Assembly (NCBI RefSeq): GCF_031323975.1
Contig: NZ_JAVIWS010000001.1
Span: 3,100,001 to 3,164,000 of the forward strand
Reading direction: 5' to 3'
Length of the DNA: 64,000 bases
From: Escherichia ruysiae
GTDB taxonomy: Bacteria > Pseudomonadota > Gammaproteobacteria > Enterobacterales > Enterobacteriaceae
The notes beneath the pieces were generated by a model. That model ran no database searches. It worked only from the letters and a program-made list of their open reading frames with translations, and was not told the origin of the DNA. Both the position numbers and the translations under genes were made by a program. How positions within the stretch are numbered: position 1 is the first letter of the stretch; every line of letters begins with the position of its first letter. Positions 45,193-60,003 of this stretch are shown piece by piece.

Positions 45193-47133
45193 ATGAGATT
45201 AACGACGAAATTTTCGGCCTTTGTCACGCTGCTCACCGGGTTAACAATTTTTGTGACCCTGCTGGGCTGCTCGCTTAGTTTCTATAACGCCATTCAGTAT
45301 AAGTTTAGTCATCGTGTTCAGGCAGTGGCGACGGCGATCGATACCCACCTTGTGTCGAATGACTTCAGCACGTTGAGGCCACAAATCAGCGAACTGATGA
45401 TGTCTGCGGATATCGTTCGCGTGGATCTTTTGCACGATAAAAAACAGGTTTATACCCAGTCCCGCAATGGTAGTTACCGTCCGGTGGGAACCAGCGATCT
45501 GTTTCGCGAACTGACTGTGCCGTTGATTAAACATCCGGGGATGTCGCTGCGTTTGGTTTATCAGGACCCGATGGGCAACTATTTCCACTCGTTGATGACC
45601 ACCGCACCGCTCACCGGTGCGATTGGATTTATCATTATTATGCTCTTCCTGGCAGTACGCTGGTTACAACGACAACTTGCCGGGCAAGAATTGCTGGAAA
45701 CCCGCGCTACACGTATTTTAAATGGCGAGCGTGGCTCGAATGTGTTGGGAACCATCTATGAATGGCCGCCCAGAACCAGCAGTGCGCTGGATACGCTGCT
45801 TTGTGAAATTCAGAACGCACGCGAACAGCACAGTCGTCTTGATACACTGATCCGCTCCTATGCTGCTCAGGACATCAAAACCGGCCTCAATAACCGACTT
45901 TTTTTCGATAATCAGTTAGCAACGTTACTGGAAGATCAGGAGAAAGTGGGGACTCACGGGATCGTGATGATGATCCGCCTGCCGGATTTCAATATGTTGA
46001 GCGACACTTGGGGGCACAGCCAGGTTGAAGAACAACTCTTCACCCTGACAAATCTGTTATCGACATTTATGATGCGTTATCCCGGGGCGCTATTGGCGCG
46101 TTATCACCGTAGCGATTTCGCCGTGCTGTTGCCACATCGGACATTAAAAGAGGCGGAGAGCATTGCCGGGCAATTGATCAAGGCGGTCGATACCTTACCG
46201 ACGAATAAAATGCTCGATCGTGATGATATGATTCACATCGGCATCTGTGCCTGGCGTAGCGGGCAGGATACCGAACAGGTGATGGAACATGCGGAATCCG
46301 CCACGCGCAATGCGGGATTACAGGGCGGCAATAGCTGGGCTATTTACGATGACTCGTTACCTGAAAAAGGACGCGGTAACGTTCGCTGGCGGACGCTCAT
46401 CGAGCAAATGCTGAGTCGCGGAGGCCCGCGTCTTTATCAAAAACCGGCGGTTACTCGTGAAGGGCTGGTTCATCATCGCGAACTGATGTGTCGTATCTTT
46501 GATGGTAACGAAGAGGTCAGTTCGGCGGAATATATGCCGATGGTGTTGCAGTTTGGCTTATCGGAAGAGTATGACCGTCTGCAAGTCAGTCGCCTCATCC
46601 CGCTGTTACGCTATTGGCCACAAGAAAATCTGGCGATTCAGGTCACCGTTGAGTCGTTGATTCGACCGCGTTTCCAGCGTTGGCTACGTGATACGCTGAT
46701 GCAGTGTGAAAAATCACAGCGAAAACGCATAATTATTGAACTTGCAGAGGCTGATGTTGGTCAACATATCGGTCGCTTGCAACCAGTCATTCGTTTGATG
46801 AATGCTTTAGGGGCTCGGGTCGCCGTCAACCAGGCTGGTTTGACGCTGGTAAGTACCCGTTGGATCAAAGAACTTAATGTTGAATTACTCAAGCTCCATC
46901 CGGGGCTGGTAAGAAACATTGAGAAGCGAACAGAGAATCAATTGTTGGTTCAAAGCATGGTAGAAGCGTGTTCCGGGACCAACACCCAGGTTTACGCTAC
47001 TGGTGTACGTTCGCGAAGCGAGTGGCAGACCCTGATTCAGCGTGGGGTTTTGGGTGGGCAGGGAGATTTTTTTGCGTCCTCACAGCCACTTGATACTAAC
47101 GTGAAAAAATATTCACAAAGATACTCGGTTTAA
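45193..47133 (+). CDS. csrD: CsrB/CsrC decay regulator CsrD
   Basis: A 646-residue membrane protein that triggers RNase E-dependent decay of the CsrB and CsrC small RNAs, thus raising CsrA activity. Two N-terminal membrane helices (residues 7–33 and 137–157) flank a periplasmic domain. GGDEF-like and EAL-like domains follow, but both active sites are degenerate: the GGDEF position reads HRSDF and the EAL position ELM, which agrees with its known lack of c-di-GMP activity. Confidence 0.96.
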   Translation: MRLTTKFSAFVTLLTGLTIFVTLLGCSLSFYNAIQYKFSHRVQAVATAIDTHLVSNDFSTLRPQISELMMSADIVRVDLLHDKKQVYTQSRNGSYRPVGTSDLFRELTVPLIKHPGMSLRLVYQDPMGNYFHSLMTTAPLTGAIGFIIIMLFLAVRWLQRQLAGQELLETRATRILNGERGSNVLGTIYEWPPRTSSALDTLLCEIQNAREQHSRLDTLIRSYAAQDIKTGLNNRLFFDNQLATLLEDQEKVGTHGIVMMIRLPDFNMLSDTWGHSQVEEQLFTLTNLLSTFMMRYPGALLARYHRSDFAVLLPHRTLKEAESIAGQLIKAVDTLPTNKMLDRDDMIHIGICAWRSGQDTEQVMEHAESATRNAGLQGGNSWAIYDDSLPEKGRGNVRWRTLIEQMLSRGGPRLYQKPAVTREGLVHHRELMCRIFDGNEEVSSAEYMPMVLQFGLSEEYDRLQVSRLIPLLRYWPQENLAIQVTVESLIRPRFQRWLRDTLMQCEKSQRKRIIIELAEADVGQHIGRLQPVIRLMNALGARVAVNQAGLTLVSTRWIKELNVELLKLHPGLVRNIEKRTENQLLVQSMVEACSGTNTQVYATGVRSRSEWQTLIQRGVLGGQGDFFASSQPLDTNVKKYSQRYSV

Positions 47134-48482
<1,349 letters not shown>

Positions 48483-48547
48483 TCGGATGCAGGCAGGGGG
48501 AACATCTGTTTACCCTGCCTGGTCTGATACGAGAATACGCATAACTT

Positions 48548-50139
<1,592 letters not shown>

Positions 50140-50147
50140 AGGTTTCT

Positions 50148-50741
50148 ATGACTTCTCTGTATTTAGCTTCCGGTTCTCCGCGTCGTCAGGAGTTACTTGC
50201 GCAACTTGGCGTGACCTTTGAACGTATTGTTACGGGCATTGAGGAACAGCGCCATCCGCAGGAGAGCGCGCAGCAGTATGTTATGCGTCTGGCGCGTGAG
50301 AAAGCACAAGCAGGTGTTGCTCATACTGCGCAGGATCTCCCAGTACTGGGAGCGGATACCATTGTTGTCCTGAATGGGGAAGTGTTAGAGAAACCGCGCG
50401 ATGCAGAACATGCGGCGCAGATGTTGCGCAAATTATCGGGACAGACTCATCAGGTAATGACGGCGGTGGCGCTGGCAGACAGCCAGTACATTCTCGATTG
50501 TCTGGTGGTCACCGATGTGACGTTCAGAACGTTAACAGACGAAGACATCGCGGGCTATGTTGCCAGCGGTGAACCGTTAGATAAAGCAGGTGCATACGGT
50601 ATTCAGGGGCTGGGTGGTTGTTTTGTCAGGAAGATAAATGGCAGCTATCACGCCGTAGTCGGCTTACCGCTGGTTGAAACGTATGAATTATTAAGTAATT
50701 TTAACGCACTGCGTGACAAAAGGGATAAACATGACGGCTGA
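50148..50741 (+). CDS. yhdE: dTTP/UTP pyrophosphatase of the Maf family (YhdE)
   Basis: A 197-residue house-cleaning nucleotide pyrophosphatase that hydrolyses dTTP, UTP and modified forms. The Maf signature [14 protein letters not shown] is at the N-terminus, with [19 protein letters not shown] and the catalytic Asp, and [10 protein letters not shown] later. I chose [10 protein letters not shown]; the frame extends 20 codons upstream into mreD. Its end overlaps the rng start by 11 bp. Confidence 0.95.
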   Translation: MTSLYLASGSPRRQELLAQLGVTFERIVTGIEEQRHPQESAQQYVMRLAREKAQAGVAHTAQDLPVLGADTIVVLNGEVLEKPRDAEHAAQMLRKLSGQTHQVMTAVALADSQYILDCLVVTDVTFRTLTDEDIAGYVASGEPLDKAGAYGIQGLGGCFVRKINGSYHAVVGLPLVETYELLSNFNALRDKRDKHDG

Positions 50742-52200
50742 ATTGTTGGTAAACGTAACGCCTTCGGAAACACGAGTGGCGTATATTGATGGCGGTATTC
50801 TGCAGGAAATTCATATTGAACGTGAGGCGCGACGCGGAATAGTAGGCAATATCTACAAGGGTCGTGTAAGTCGTGTACTTCCGGGTATGCAGGCGGCTTT
50901 TGTAGATATTGGGCTGGATAAAGCCGCGTTTCTTCATGCATCCGACATCATGCCACACACCGAATGTGTGGCGGGTGAAGAACAAAAGCAGTTCACGGTG
51001 CGCGATATTTCGGAGCTGGTGCGTCAGGGACAAGATCTGATGGTGCAGGTGGTGAAAGATCCGCTTGGCACCAAAGGTGCGCGTCTGACCACCGATATCA
51101 CGCTGCCGTCTCGCTATCTGGTGTTTATGCCAGGGGCTTCTCACGTTGGGGTTTCCCAACGCATTGAAAGTGAATCTGAACGTGAACGCCTGAAAAAAGT
51201 GGTCGCAGAGTATTGCGACGAGCAGGGCGGATTTATCATCCGTACTGCGGCGGAAGGGGTTGGCGAAGCGGAGCTGGCCTCCGATGCTGCCTACCTGAAA
51301 CGCGTCTGGACCAAAGTGATGGAACGTAAAAAGCGTCCACAGACCCGTTATCAACTGTACGGCGAACTGGCGCTGGCGCAGCGTGTTCTGCGTGATTTCG
51401 CCGACGCTGAGCTGGATCGTATTCGCGTTGACTCGCGCCTGACTTACGAAGCGTTGCTTGAGTTCACTTCGGAATACATTCCCGAGATGACCAGTAAGCT
51501 GGAACATTACACCGGACGCCAGCCAATTTTCGATCTCTTTGATGTCGAAAACGAAATCCAGCGGGCGCTGGAACGCAAAGTAGAACTGAAATCCGGCGGC
51601 TATCTGATTATCGACCAGACCGAAGCAATGACCACCGTGGACATCAATACCGGGGCGTTTGTTGGTCATCGCAATCTGGACGACACCATCTTCAATACCA
51701 ATATTGAAGCGACGCAGGCTATCGCTCGCCAGTTACGGTTGCGTAATCTGGGCGGGATTATCATTATTGATTTCATCGACATGAATAATGAAGATCACCG
51801 TCGCCGCGTACTGCATTCGCTGGAACAGGCGTTGAGCAAAGACCGGGTGAAAACCAGCGTTAATGGTTTTTCGGCGCTGGGGCTGGTGGAGATGACGCGT
51901 AAACGCACCCGCGAAAGCATTGAGCACGTACTGTGTAATGAATGCCCAACCTGTCACGGTCGCGGAACGGTGAAAACCGTGGAAACCGTATGCTATGAAA
52001 TCATGCGTGAGATCGTTCGCGTGCACCATGCTTACGACTCTGACCGTTTCCTGGTCTATGCTTCCCCGGCAGTAGCTGAAGCCTTGAAAGGCGAAGAATC
52101 GCACTCGCTGGCGGAAGTGGAAATTTTCGTTGGCAAACAGGTTAAAGTACAAATTGAACCGCTCTACAACCAGGAGCAGTTTGACGTCGTAATGATGTAA
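50731..52200 (+). CDS. rng: Ribonuclease G
   Basis: A 489-residue endoribonuclease that matures the 16S rRNA 5' end and degrades some mRNAs. The S1 domain ([23 protein letters not shown]) is near residue 40. The RNase E/G catalytic domain has [13 protein letters not shown] with the metal-binding Asp, [10 protein letters not shown] with a second Asp, and the zinc-link [11 protein letters not shown] at about residue 404. I chose MTAELLVNV, which overlaps the maf end by 11 bp. Likely cotranscribed with mreBCD-maf in part. Confidence 0.97.
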
Positions 52201-52267
52201 ACAGATGCTGGGCCGCCATCCGGCAAAGGGTTTTTGAGTCACATTTTTAGCAGACAAGGAGTGACGG

Positions 52268-55200
52268 GTGAGGCGATTGCCGGGGATTTTACTGCTTACT
52301 GGAGCCGCGCTCGTAGTGATCGCTGCGCTGCTGGTCAGCGGCCTGCGTATTGCTTTACCGCACCTCGACGCCTGGCGCCCGGAAATCCTTAACAAAATTG
52401 AATCCGCGACGGGTATGCCGGTGGCAGCCAGTCAGCTCTCCGCCAGTTGGCAAAATTTTGGCCCAACACTCGAAGCGCACGACATCCGCGCTGAGTTGAA
52501 AGATGGCGGTGAATTTTCAGTTAAACGCGTCACCCTGGCGCTGGATGTCTGGCAGAGCCTGCTGCATATGCGCTGGCAGTTTCGTGACCTCACTTTCTGG
52601 CAACTGCGCTTTCGCACCAATACACCCATCACCAGTGGTGGTAGCAATGATAGCCTGGAAGCCAGCCATATCAGCGATCTGTTTCTTCGTCAGTTCGATC
52701 ACTTCGATCTCCGCGATAGCGAAATCAGCTTCCTGACACCATCCGGTCAGCGCGCTGAACTGGCGATCCCGCAACTCACCTGGCTTAACGATCCACGTAG
52801 ACACCGTGCGGAAGGTCAGGTAAGTCTCTCCAGTCTGACCGGACAACACGGCGTGATGCAGGTGCGCATGGATCTGCGTGATGATGAGGGACTGTTAAGC
52901 AATGGTCGCGTCTGGCTTCAGGCTGATGACATTGACCTGAAGCCGTGGCTCGGTAAATGGATGCAGGACAATATTGCGCTGGAAACGGCACAGTTCTCCC
53001 TTGAAGGCTGGATGACCATCGACAAAGGCGATGTGATCGGAGGCGACGTCTGGCTGAAACAGGGCGGTGCAAGCTGGTTGGGCGAGAAAAAAACGCATTC
53101 GCTGTCGGTGGATAATCTGACTGCGCACATAACGCGCGAACATTCGGGCTGGCAGTTTTCCATTCCTGATACGCGGATCACCATGGACGGCAAACCCTGG
53201 CCGAGTGGAGCTTTGACGCTGGCCTGGATACCAGAACAGGACGTTGGCGGCAAAAACAATAAACGTAGTGACGAACTACGGATTCGCGCCAGCAATCTGG
53301 AGCTGGCGGGGCTGGAAGGCATACGCCCATTAGCAGCGAAACTTTCACCTGCGCTGGGTGATATCTGGCGTTCAACCCAGCCGAGCGGCAAGATCAACAC
53401 GCTGGCGCTGGATATCCCGCTTCAGGCGGCAGAGAAAACCCGCTTTCAGGCGTCGTGGAGCAATTTGGCCTGGAAACAATGGAAATTACTGCCGGGTGCG
53501 GAACATTTCTCCGGGACGCTTTCAGGAAGCGTAGAAAATGGTTTGCTGACGGCTTCCATGAAGCAGGCGAAAATGCCTTATGAAACGGTATTTCGCGCAC
53601 CGCTGGAAATTGCCGACGGTAAGGCAACCATAAGCTGGTTGAATAATGATAAAGGTTTCCAGCTGGATGGGCGTAACATCGACGTTAAAGCCAAAGCCGT
53701 CCATGCGCACGGCGGTTTTCGTTACCTGCAACCTGCTAACGATGAACCCTGGCTGGGGATTCTGGCTGGCATCAGTACCGATGATGGTTCACAAGCCTGG
53801 CGCTATTTCCCGGAAAACCTGATGGGGAAAGAGTTAGTCGATTATCTAAGTGGCGCAATTCAGGGCGGTAAAGCGGATAACGCGACGCTGGTTTATGGCG
53901 GCAATCCACATCTTTTCCCTTACAAACACAACGAAGGTCAGTTTGAAGTGCTGGTGCCGCTGCGTAACGCGAAGTTTGCCTTCCAGCCGGACTGGCCTGC
54001 ATTAACTAACCTTGATATTGAACTGGACTTTATTAACGACGGTTTATGGATGAAAACCGATGGCGTTAATCTGGGCGGTGTGCGCGCCAGTAACCTCACT
54101 GCGGTGATCCCTGACTACTCGAAAGAAATGTTGCTTATTGACGCTGACATTAAAGGTTCGGGTAAAGCCGTTGGTCCTTACTTTGATGAGACGCCGCTGA
54201 AGGATTCGCTGGGGGCGACCCTGCAAGAACTCCAGCTCGACGGCGATGTGAATGCTCGCTTACATCTCGATATCCCGCTGAATGGCGAACTGGTTACAGC
54301 GAAAGGTGAAGTGGCGCTGCGCAACAACAGCCTGTTTATCAAACCCCTCGACAGCACCCTGAAAAATTTGAGCGGTAAATTCAGCTTTATCAATGGTGAT
54401 CTGCAAAGTGAACCACTGACCGCAAGCTGGTTTAACCAGCCACTGAACGTGGATTTTTCCACCAAAGAAGGGGCGAAAGCCTACCAGGTTGCGGTGAATC
54501 TCAACGGCAACTGGCAACCGGCGAAAACCGGCGTTCTGCCTGAAGCGGTGAACGAAGCGTTAAGCGGCAGCGTGGCCTGGGATGGTAAAGTGGGCATTGA
54601 GCTGCCTTATCATGCTGGCGCGACCTATAACGTAGAGCTGAACGGCGATCTGAAGAATGTGAGTAGTCACTTACCTTCGCCGTTAGCCAAACCCGCTGGC
54701 GAATCGCTGCCGGTTAACATTAAGGTCGATGGCAGCCTCAATAGCTTTGAATTAACCGGACAGGCTGGTGCGGATAACCATTTCAACAGCCGCTGGTTGC
54801 TCGGTCAAAAGCTGACGCTCGATCGCGCCATCTGGGCGGCAGACAGCAAAACGCTTCCACCGTTACCGGAACAGAGTGGTGTTGAGTTAAATATGCCGCC
54901 AATGGACGGCGCCGAGTGGCTGGCGCTATTCCAGAAAGGCGCGACGGAAAAGGTTGGCAGCGCGGCGAGTTTCCCTCAGCACATTACGTTGCGTACACCG
55001 GCGTTGTCATTGGGGAATCAGCAGTGGAATAACCTGAGCATCGTCTCGCAGCCGATGGCAAACGGTACGCAGGTTGAGGCGCAAGGGCGTGAAATCAACG
55101 CTACGCTGGCGATGCGTAATAACGCGCCGTGGCTGGCGAATATTAAATATCTCTATTACAACCCGAACGTGACGAAAACCGGTGGTGAATCAACGAATTC

Positions 55201-56068
55201 ATCACCTTTCCCGACCACGGAGCGCATCAGCTTCCGTGGCTGGCCGGACGCACAAATACGTTGCGCAGAGTGCTGGTTCTGGGGGCAAAAATTCGGTCGC
55301 ATCGACAGCGATATCACCATTTCCGGCGATACGTTAACGCTGACCAATGGACTGATTGATACTGGTTTCTCGCGACTCACTGCCGATGGTGAATGGGTTA
55401 ACAATCCGGGGAATGAACGCACCTCGCTGAAAGGAAAACTGCGCGGCCAGAAAATTGATGCCGCCGCAGAATTTTTTGGTGTCACGACGCCAATACGCCA
55501 GTCGTCATTTAATGTGGATTACGATTTACACTGGCGTAAAGCACCGTGGCAGCCGGATGAAGCGACGTTGAATGGCATCATTCATACCCAACTGGGCAAA
55601 GGCGAAATTACCGAAATCAGCACCGGACATGCCGGGCAATTGCTGCGCTTATTGAGCGTTGATGCCCTGATGCGTAAGCTGCGTTTTGATTTCAGAGACA
55701 CCTTTGGCGAAGGGTTCTATTTTGACTCCATTCGCAGCACCGCGTGGATTAAAGACGGCGTTATGCACACCGATGACACGCTGGTGGATGGCCTGGAAGC
55801 GGATATCGCCATGAAAGGGTCGGTGAATCTGGTGCGTCGCGATCTGAATATGGAAGCGGTTGTCGCGCCGGAAATTTCCGCGACGGTGGGGGTGGCTGCG
55901 GCCTTTGCGGTTAACCCCATTGTCGGCGCTGCGGTGTTTGCCGCCAGTAAAGTGCTGGGGCCGCTATGGAGCAAAGTCTCCATTTTGCGCTATCACATTT
56001 CTGGTCCGCTGGACGATCCGCAAATCAACGAAGTATTGCGCCAACCGCGTAAAGAAAAAGCGCAATGA
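52268..56068 (+). CDS. yhdP: AsmA-like envelope protein YhdP
   Basis: A 1266-residue bridge-like protein anchored in the inner membrane by one N-terminal helix (GILLLTGAALVVIAALLVSGL), with a very long periplasmic beta-rich body. It acts with TamB and YdbH in moving phospholipids to the outer membrane and helps maintain the barrier. The C-terminal DUF3971/AsmA_2 region has AVVAPEISATVGVAAAFAVNP near residue 1200. GTG start with AAGGAGTGACG before it. It follows rng by 67 bp. Confidence 0.95.
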   Translation: MRRLPGILLLTGAALVVIAALLVSGLRIALPHLDAWRPEILNKIESATGMPVAASQLSASWQNFGPTLEAHDIRAELKDGGEFSVKRVTLALDVWQSLLHMRWQFRDLTFWQLRFRTNTPITSGGSNDSLEASHISDLFLRQFDHFDLRDSEISFLTPSGQRAELAIPQLTWLNDPRRHRAEGQVSLSSLTGQHGVMQVRMDLRDDEGLLSNGRVWLQADDIDLKPWLGKWMQDNIALETAQFSLEGWMTIDKGDVIGGDVWLKQGGASWLGEKKTHSLSVDNLTAHITREHSGWQFSIPDTRITMDGKPWPSGALTLAWIPEQDVGGKNNKRSDELRIRASNLELAGLEGIRPLAAKLSPALGDIWRSTQPSGKINTLALDIPLQAAEKTRFQASWSNLAWKQWKLLPGAEHFSGTLSGSVENGLLTASMKQAKMPYETVFRAPLEIADGKATISWLNNDKGFQLDGRNIDVKAKAVHAHGGFRYLQPANDEPWLGILAGISTDDGSQAWRYFPENLMGKELVDYLSGAIQGGKADNATLVYGGNPHLFPYKHNEGQFEVLVPLRNAKFAFQPDWPALTNLDIELDFINDGLWMKTDGVNLGGVRASNLTAVIPDYSKEMLLIDADIKGSGKAVGPYFDETPLKDSLGATLQELQLDGDVNARLHLDIPLNGELVTAKGEVALRNNSLFIKPLDSTLKNLSGKFSFINGDLQSEPLTASWFNQPLNVDFSTKEGAKAYQVAVNLNGNWQPAKTGVLPEAVNEALSGSVAWDGKVGIELPYHAGATYNVELNGDLKNVSSHLPSPLAKPAGESLPVNIKVDGSLNSFELTGQAGADNHFNSRWLLGQKLTLDRAIWAADSKTLPPLPEQSGVELNMPPMDGAEWLALFQKGATEKVGSAASFPQHITLRTPALSLGNQQWNNLSIVSQPMANGTQVEAQGREINATLAMRNNAPWLANIKYLYYNPNVTKTGGESTNSSPFPTTERISFRGWPDAQIRCAECWFWGQKFGRIDSDITISGDTLTLTNGLIDTGFSRLTADGEWVNNPGNERTSLKGKLRGQKIDAAAEFFGVTTPIRQSSFNVDYDLHWRKAPWQPDEATLNGIIHTQLGKGEITEISTGHAGQLLRLLSVDALMRKLRFDFRDTFGEGFYFDSIRSTAWIKDGVMHTDDTLVDGLEADIAMKGSVNLVRRDLNMEAVVAPEISATVGVAAAFAVNPIVGAAVFAASKVLGPLWSKVSILRYHISGPLDDPQINEVLRQPRKEKAQ

Positions 56069-56141
56069 TTTGACGAGGGCGCGTAATTGCCCCAATCTCT
56101 TATGATAATCGTTGCCAAAGGCCAACGAGCCGGAACATAAC

Positions 56142-56177
<36 letters not shown>

Positions 56178-56208
56178 GCCGTAAAAAATCCTCTACCGCA
56201 GTAACTAA

Positions 56209-57669
<1,461 letters not shown>

Positions 57670-57678
57670 TCTATCCTG

Positions 57679-57727
57679 GCCGGTAAGCGTCGCATCAGGC
57701 ATTGGTTGCCGGATGCGGCGCTTACCG
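57679..57727. repeat. REP/BIME-type element between tldD and aaeR
   Basis: Two converging REP-like units, CGGTAAGCGTCGCATCAGGC and GCCGGATGCGGCGCTTACCG, form an extended stem between convergent tldD and aaeR. Confidence 0.8.
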
Positions 57728-57742
57728 ACTTACGCACATAAA

Positions 57743-58672
57743 TTACTTTTCTTTCCCGCGCCCGTGCATCTCCTGAAACAGCTTACCGACCTCAACAAAA
57801 TAATCTGTCAGTGAGTTGATCACGACCTGCACCTTCAGTGGCAGCTTATCTTTTTCGGTATATAACGCATAAACCGGGCGTGGATCTGACTGGTAACGCG
57901 GCAGCAGGATCTCCAGTTCCCCGCGATTGATCTCGTTGATCACCCACATCAGCGGCACGTAGGCGATGCCGGCGCCTGCCGTCAGCCAGCGCACCAGCGT
58001 CATCGGATCATTTGTGACAAACCGTCCTTGCGGGATCAGTCGTGTTGAGATCCCTTCTGGCGCGATCAGTTCAAATTCATTGTCCGGGCGCACGCTGTAT
58101 TCCAGCCATGAATGACTACTTAAATCGGCGGGTTTTTCCGGTATGCCGTATTGTGTGAGATAGCTTTTAGCTGCGCACACCACCATTGGCATCGCGCCCA
58201 GACGGCGGGAAAACAGGCTGGAATCCTGCAATGCGCCGACGCGGATCACCACATCCAGACCATCAGCGATCAGGTCGGGTGCAGGTATACCTGTGACCAG
58301 ATTCACGCTCAGGCCTGGGTACTCTTTCAGCATTTTTGCTGTCAGCCCGGCGAGAACATTTTGTGCCATAGTTGAAGAACAGCCAATGCGCAGCGTCCCG
58401 ATGGGGGTGTTATTGAAGGCATACAATTGCTCATGGACATCCTGCACTTCATGGAGCATCCGACGGCAGCCCTGGTAGTAAATTCTACCGGCTTCAGTCA
58501 AGCCAATGCTGCGTGTGCTGCGGTTTAACAGCTTTACCTGCAACTCATCTTCCAGTTTTGACACCGTCTGACTGATGGACGAAACGCTCATCTGTAGCTG
58601 TCTGGCGGCGGCGGTAAAAGAGCCAAATTCAACTACTTTGGCAAACACCGACATACGTTTTAGTCGTTCCAT
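57743..58672 (-). CDS. aaeR: LysR-family regulator AaeR
   Basis: A 309-residue LysR regulator. The winged helix-turn-helix (SFTAAARQLQMSVSSISQTVSKLEDEL, residues 17–43) is followed by the co-inducer domain. In E. coli it activates the divergent aaeXAB operon in response to aromatic carboxylic acids such as p-hydroxybenzoate. The 182-bp gap to aaeX must hold its binding sites. Confidence 0.95.
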   Translation of the reverse strand: MERLKRMSVFAKVVEFGSFTAAARQLQMSVSSISQTVSKLEDELQVKLLNRSTRSIGLTEAGRIYYQGCRRMLHEVQDVHEQLYAFNNTPIGTLRIGCSSTMAQNVLAGLTAKMLKEYPGLSVNLVTGIPAPDLIADGLDVVIRVGALQDSSLFSRRLGAMPMVVCAAKSYLTQYGIPEKPADLSSHSWLEYSVRPDNEFELIAPEGISTRLIPQGRFVTNDPMTLVRWLTAGAGIAYVPLMWVINEINRGELEILLPRYQSDPRPVYALYTEKDKLPLKVQVVINSLTDYFVEVGKLFQEMHGRGKEK

Positions 58673-58854
58673 TATTCACTCTGACTTAAAAGTGATTTAG
58701 ATCACATAATATAGATAACAGCATAACAGTTACGCTAATATATTAAATATCAATCTACAGCAATGTTGCTCTCGCCCGGCTTTCCATGCCCTTCTCTGCG
58801 GCGACAGATGCTGAAAATAATAACGCCTGCTCTCTCTATACAACCAAGGTCAAC

Positions 58855-59058
58855 ATGAGTCTGTTTCCCGTTATCGTGGTGTTTGGGCTGTCCTTCCCAC
58901 CGATATTTTTCGAATTGCTTTTATCACTGGCGATTTTCTGGCTGGTGCGCCGGGTACTTGTGCCAACAGGTATCTACGACTTTGTCTGGCATCCGGCGTT
59001 GTTCAACACCGCGCTCTATTGCTGCTTGTTTTATTTGATATCGCGACTGTTCGTTTGA
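58855..59058 (+). CDS. aaeX: Small membrane protein AaeX
   Basis: A 67-residue protein with two membrane helices ([19 protein letters not shown] and [15 protein letters not shown]). It is the first gene of aaeXAB. I chose the Met of MSLFPVIVV; the frame runs 23 codons upstream, but that part is not conserved in type. Function unknown; its position implies a role with the AaeAB pump. Confidence 0.92.
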
Positions 59059-59065
59059 GGTTGAA

Positions 59066-59998
59066 GTGAAAACACTAATAAGAAAATTCTCCCGTACGGC
59101 CATCACGGTCGTATTAGTCATTCTGGCCTTCATCGCAATTTTTAATGCCTGGGTCTATTACACCGAATCCCCGTGGACGCGTGACGCACGCTTTAGCGCC
59201 GACGTCGTTGCGATCGCGCCGGACGTATCCGGACTCATTACTCAGGTAAATGTTCATGATAACCAGCTGGTGAAAAAAGGACAGGTACTGTTCACCATCG
59301 ACCAGCCACGCTATCAAAAGGCGCTCGAAGAAGCGCAAGCCGATGTTGCTTATTATCAGGTGCTGGCACAGGAAAAACGCCAGGAGGCCGGACGTCGTAA
59401 CCGTCTCGGCATACAGGCGATGTCTCGCGAAGAGATAGACCAGGCCAACAACGTACTACAAACGGTTCTGCATCAGTTAGCGAAAGCGCAGGCGACCCGC
59501 GATCTGGCAAAACTGGATCTTGAACGCACGGTGATCCGCGCACCGGCGGATGGCTGGGTGACCAACCTCAACGTCTATACCGGTGAGTTTATTACCCGTG
59601 GCTCAACGGCGGTTGCGCTGGTGAAACAGAACTCCTTCTATGTGCTGGCCTATATGGAAGAAACCAAGCTGGAAGGGGTGCGCCCTGGGTATCGCGCAGA
59701 GATCACGCCGCTTGGCAGTAACAAAGTGCTGAAAGGTACGGTTGATAGCGTCGCTGCCGGGGTCACCAACGCCAGCAGTACGCGCGATGATAAAGGAATG
59801 GCGACTATCGACTCTAACCTGGAGTGGGTGCGTCTGGCGCAACGAGTTCCGGTACGTATTCGTCTCGATAATCAGCAAGAGAACATCTGGCCTGCGGGCA
59901 CCACCGCGACGGTGGTGGTCACTGGCAAACAGGATCGTGACGAAAGCCAGGATTCGTTCTTCCGTAAAATGGCTCATCGCCTGCGTGAGTTTGGTTAA
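59066..59998 (+). CDS. aaeA: Aromatic acid efflux membrane-fusion protein AaeA
   Basis: A 310-residue HlyD-family adaptor with one N-terminal membrane helix ([22 protein letters not shown]), a lipoyl/coiled-coil hairpin ([15 protein letters not shown]…) and a beta-barrel. It works with AaeB to export p-hydroxybenzoate and related acids. GTG start, 7 nt after the aaeX stop. Confidence 0.95.
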   Translation: MKTLIRKFSRTAITVVLVILAFIAIFNAWVYYTESPWTRDARFSADVVAIAPDVSGLITQVNVHDNQLVKKGQVLFTIDQPRYQKALEEAQADVAYYQVLAQEKRQEAGRRNRLGIQAMSREEIDQANNVLQTVLHQLAKAQATRDLAKLDLERTVIRAPADGWVTNLNVYTGEFITRGSTAVALVKQNSFYVLAYMEETKLEGVRPGYRAEITPLGSNKVLKGTVDSVAAGVTNASSTRDDKGMATIDSNLEWVRLAQRVPVRIRLDNQQENIWPAGTTATVVVTGKQDRDESQDSFFRKMAHRLREFG

Positions 59999-60003
59999 TC
60001 ACG

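Noticed and set aside
50701..51669. Long open frame on the minus strand, 322 codons, opposite rng
   Set aside because: Antisense shadow of the RNase G gene; rich in Phe, His and Gln, as expected of a shadow frame, with no recognisable domain.
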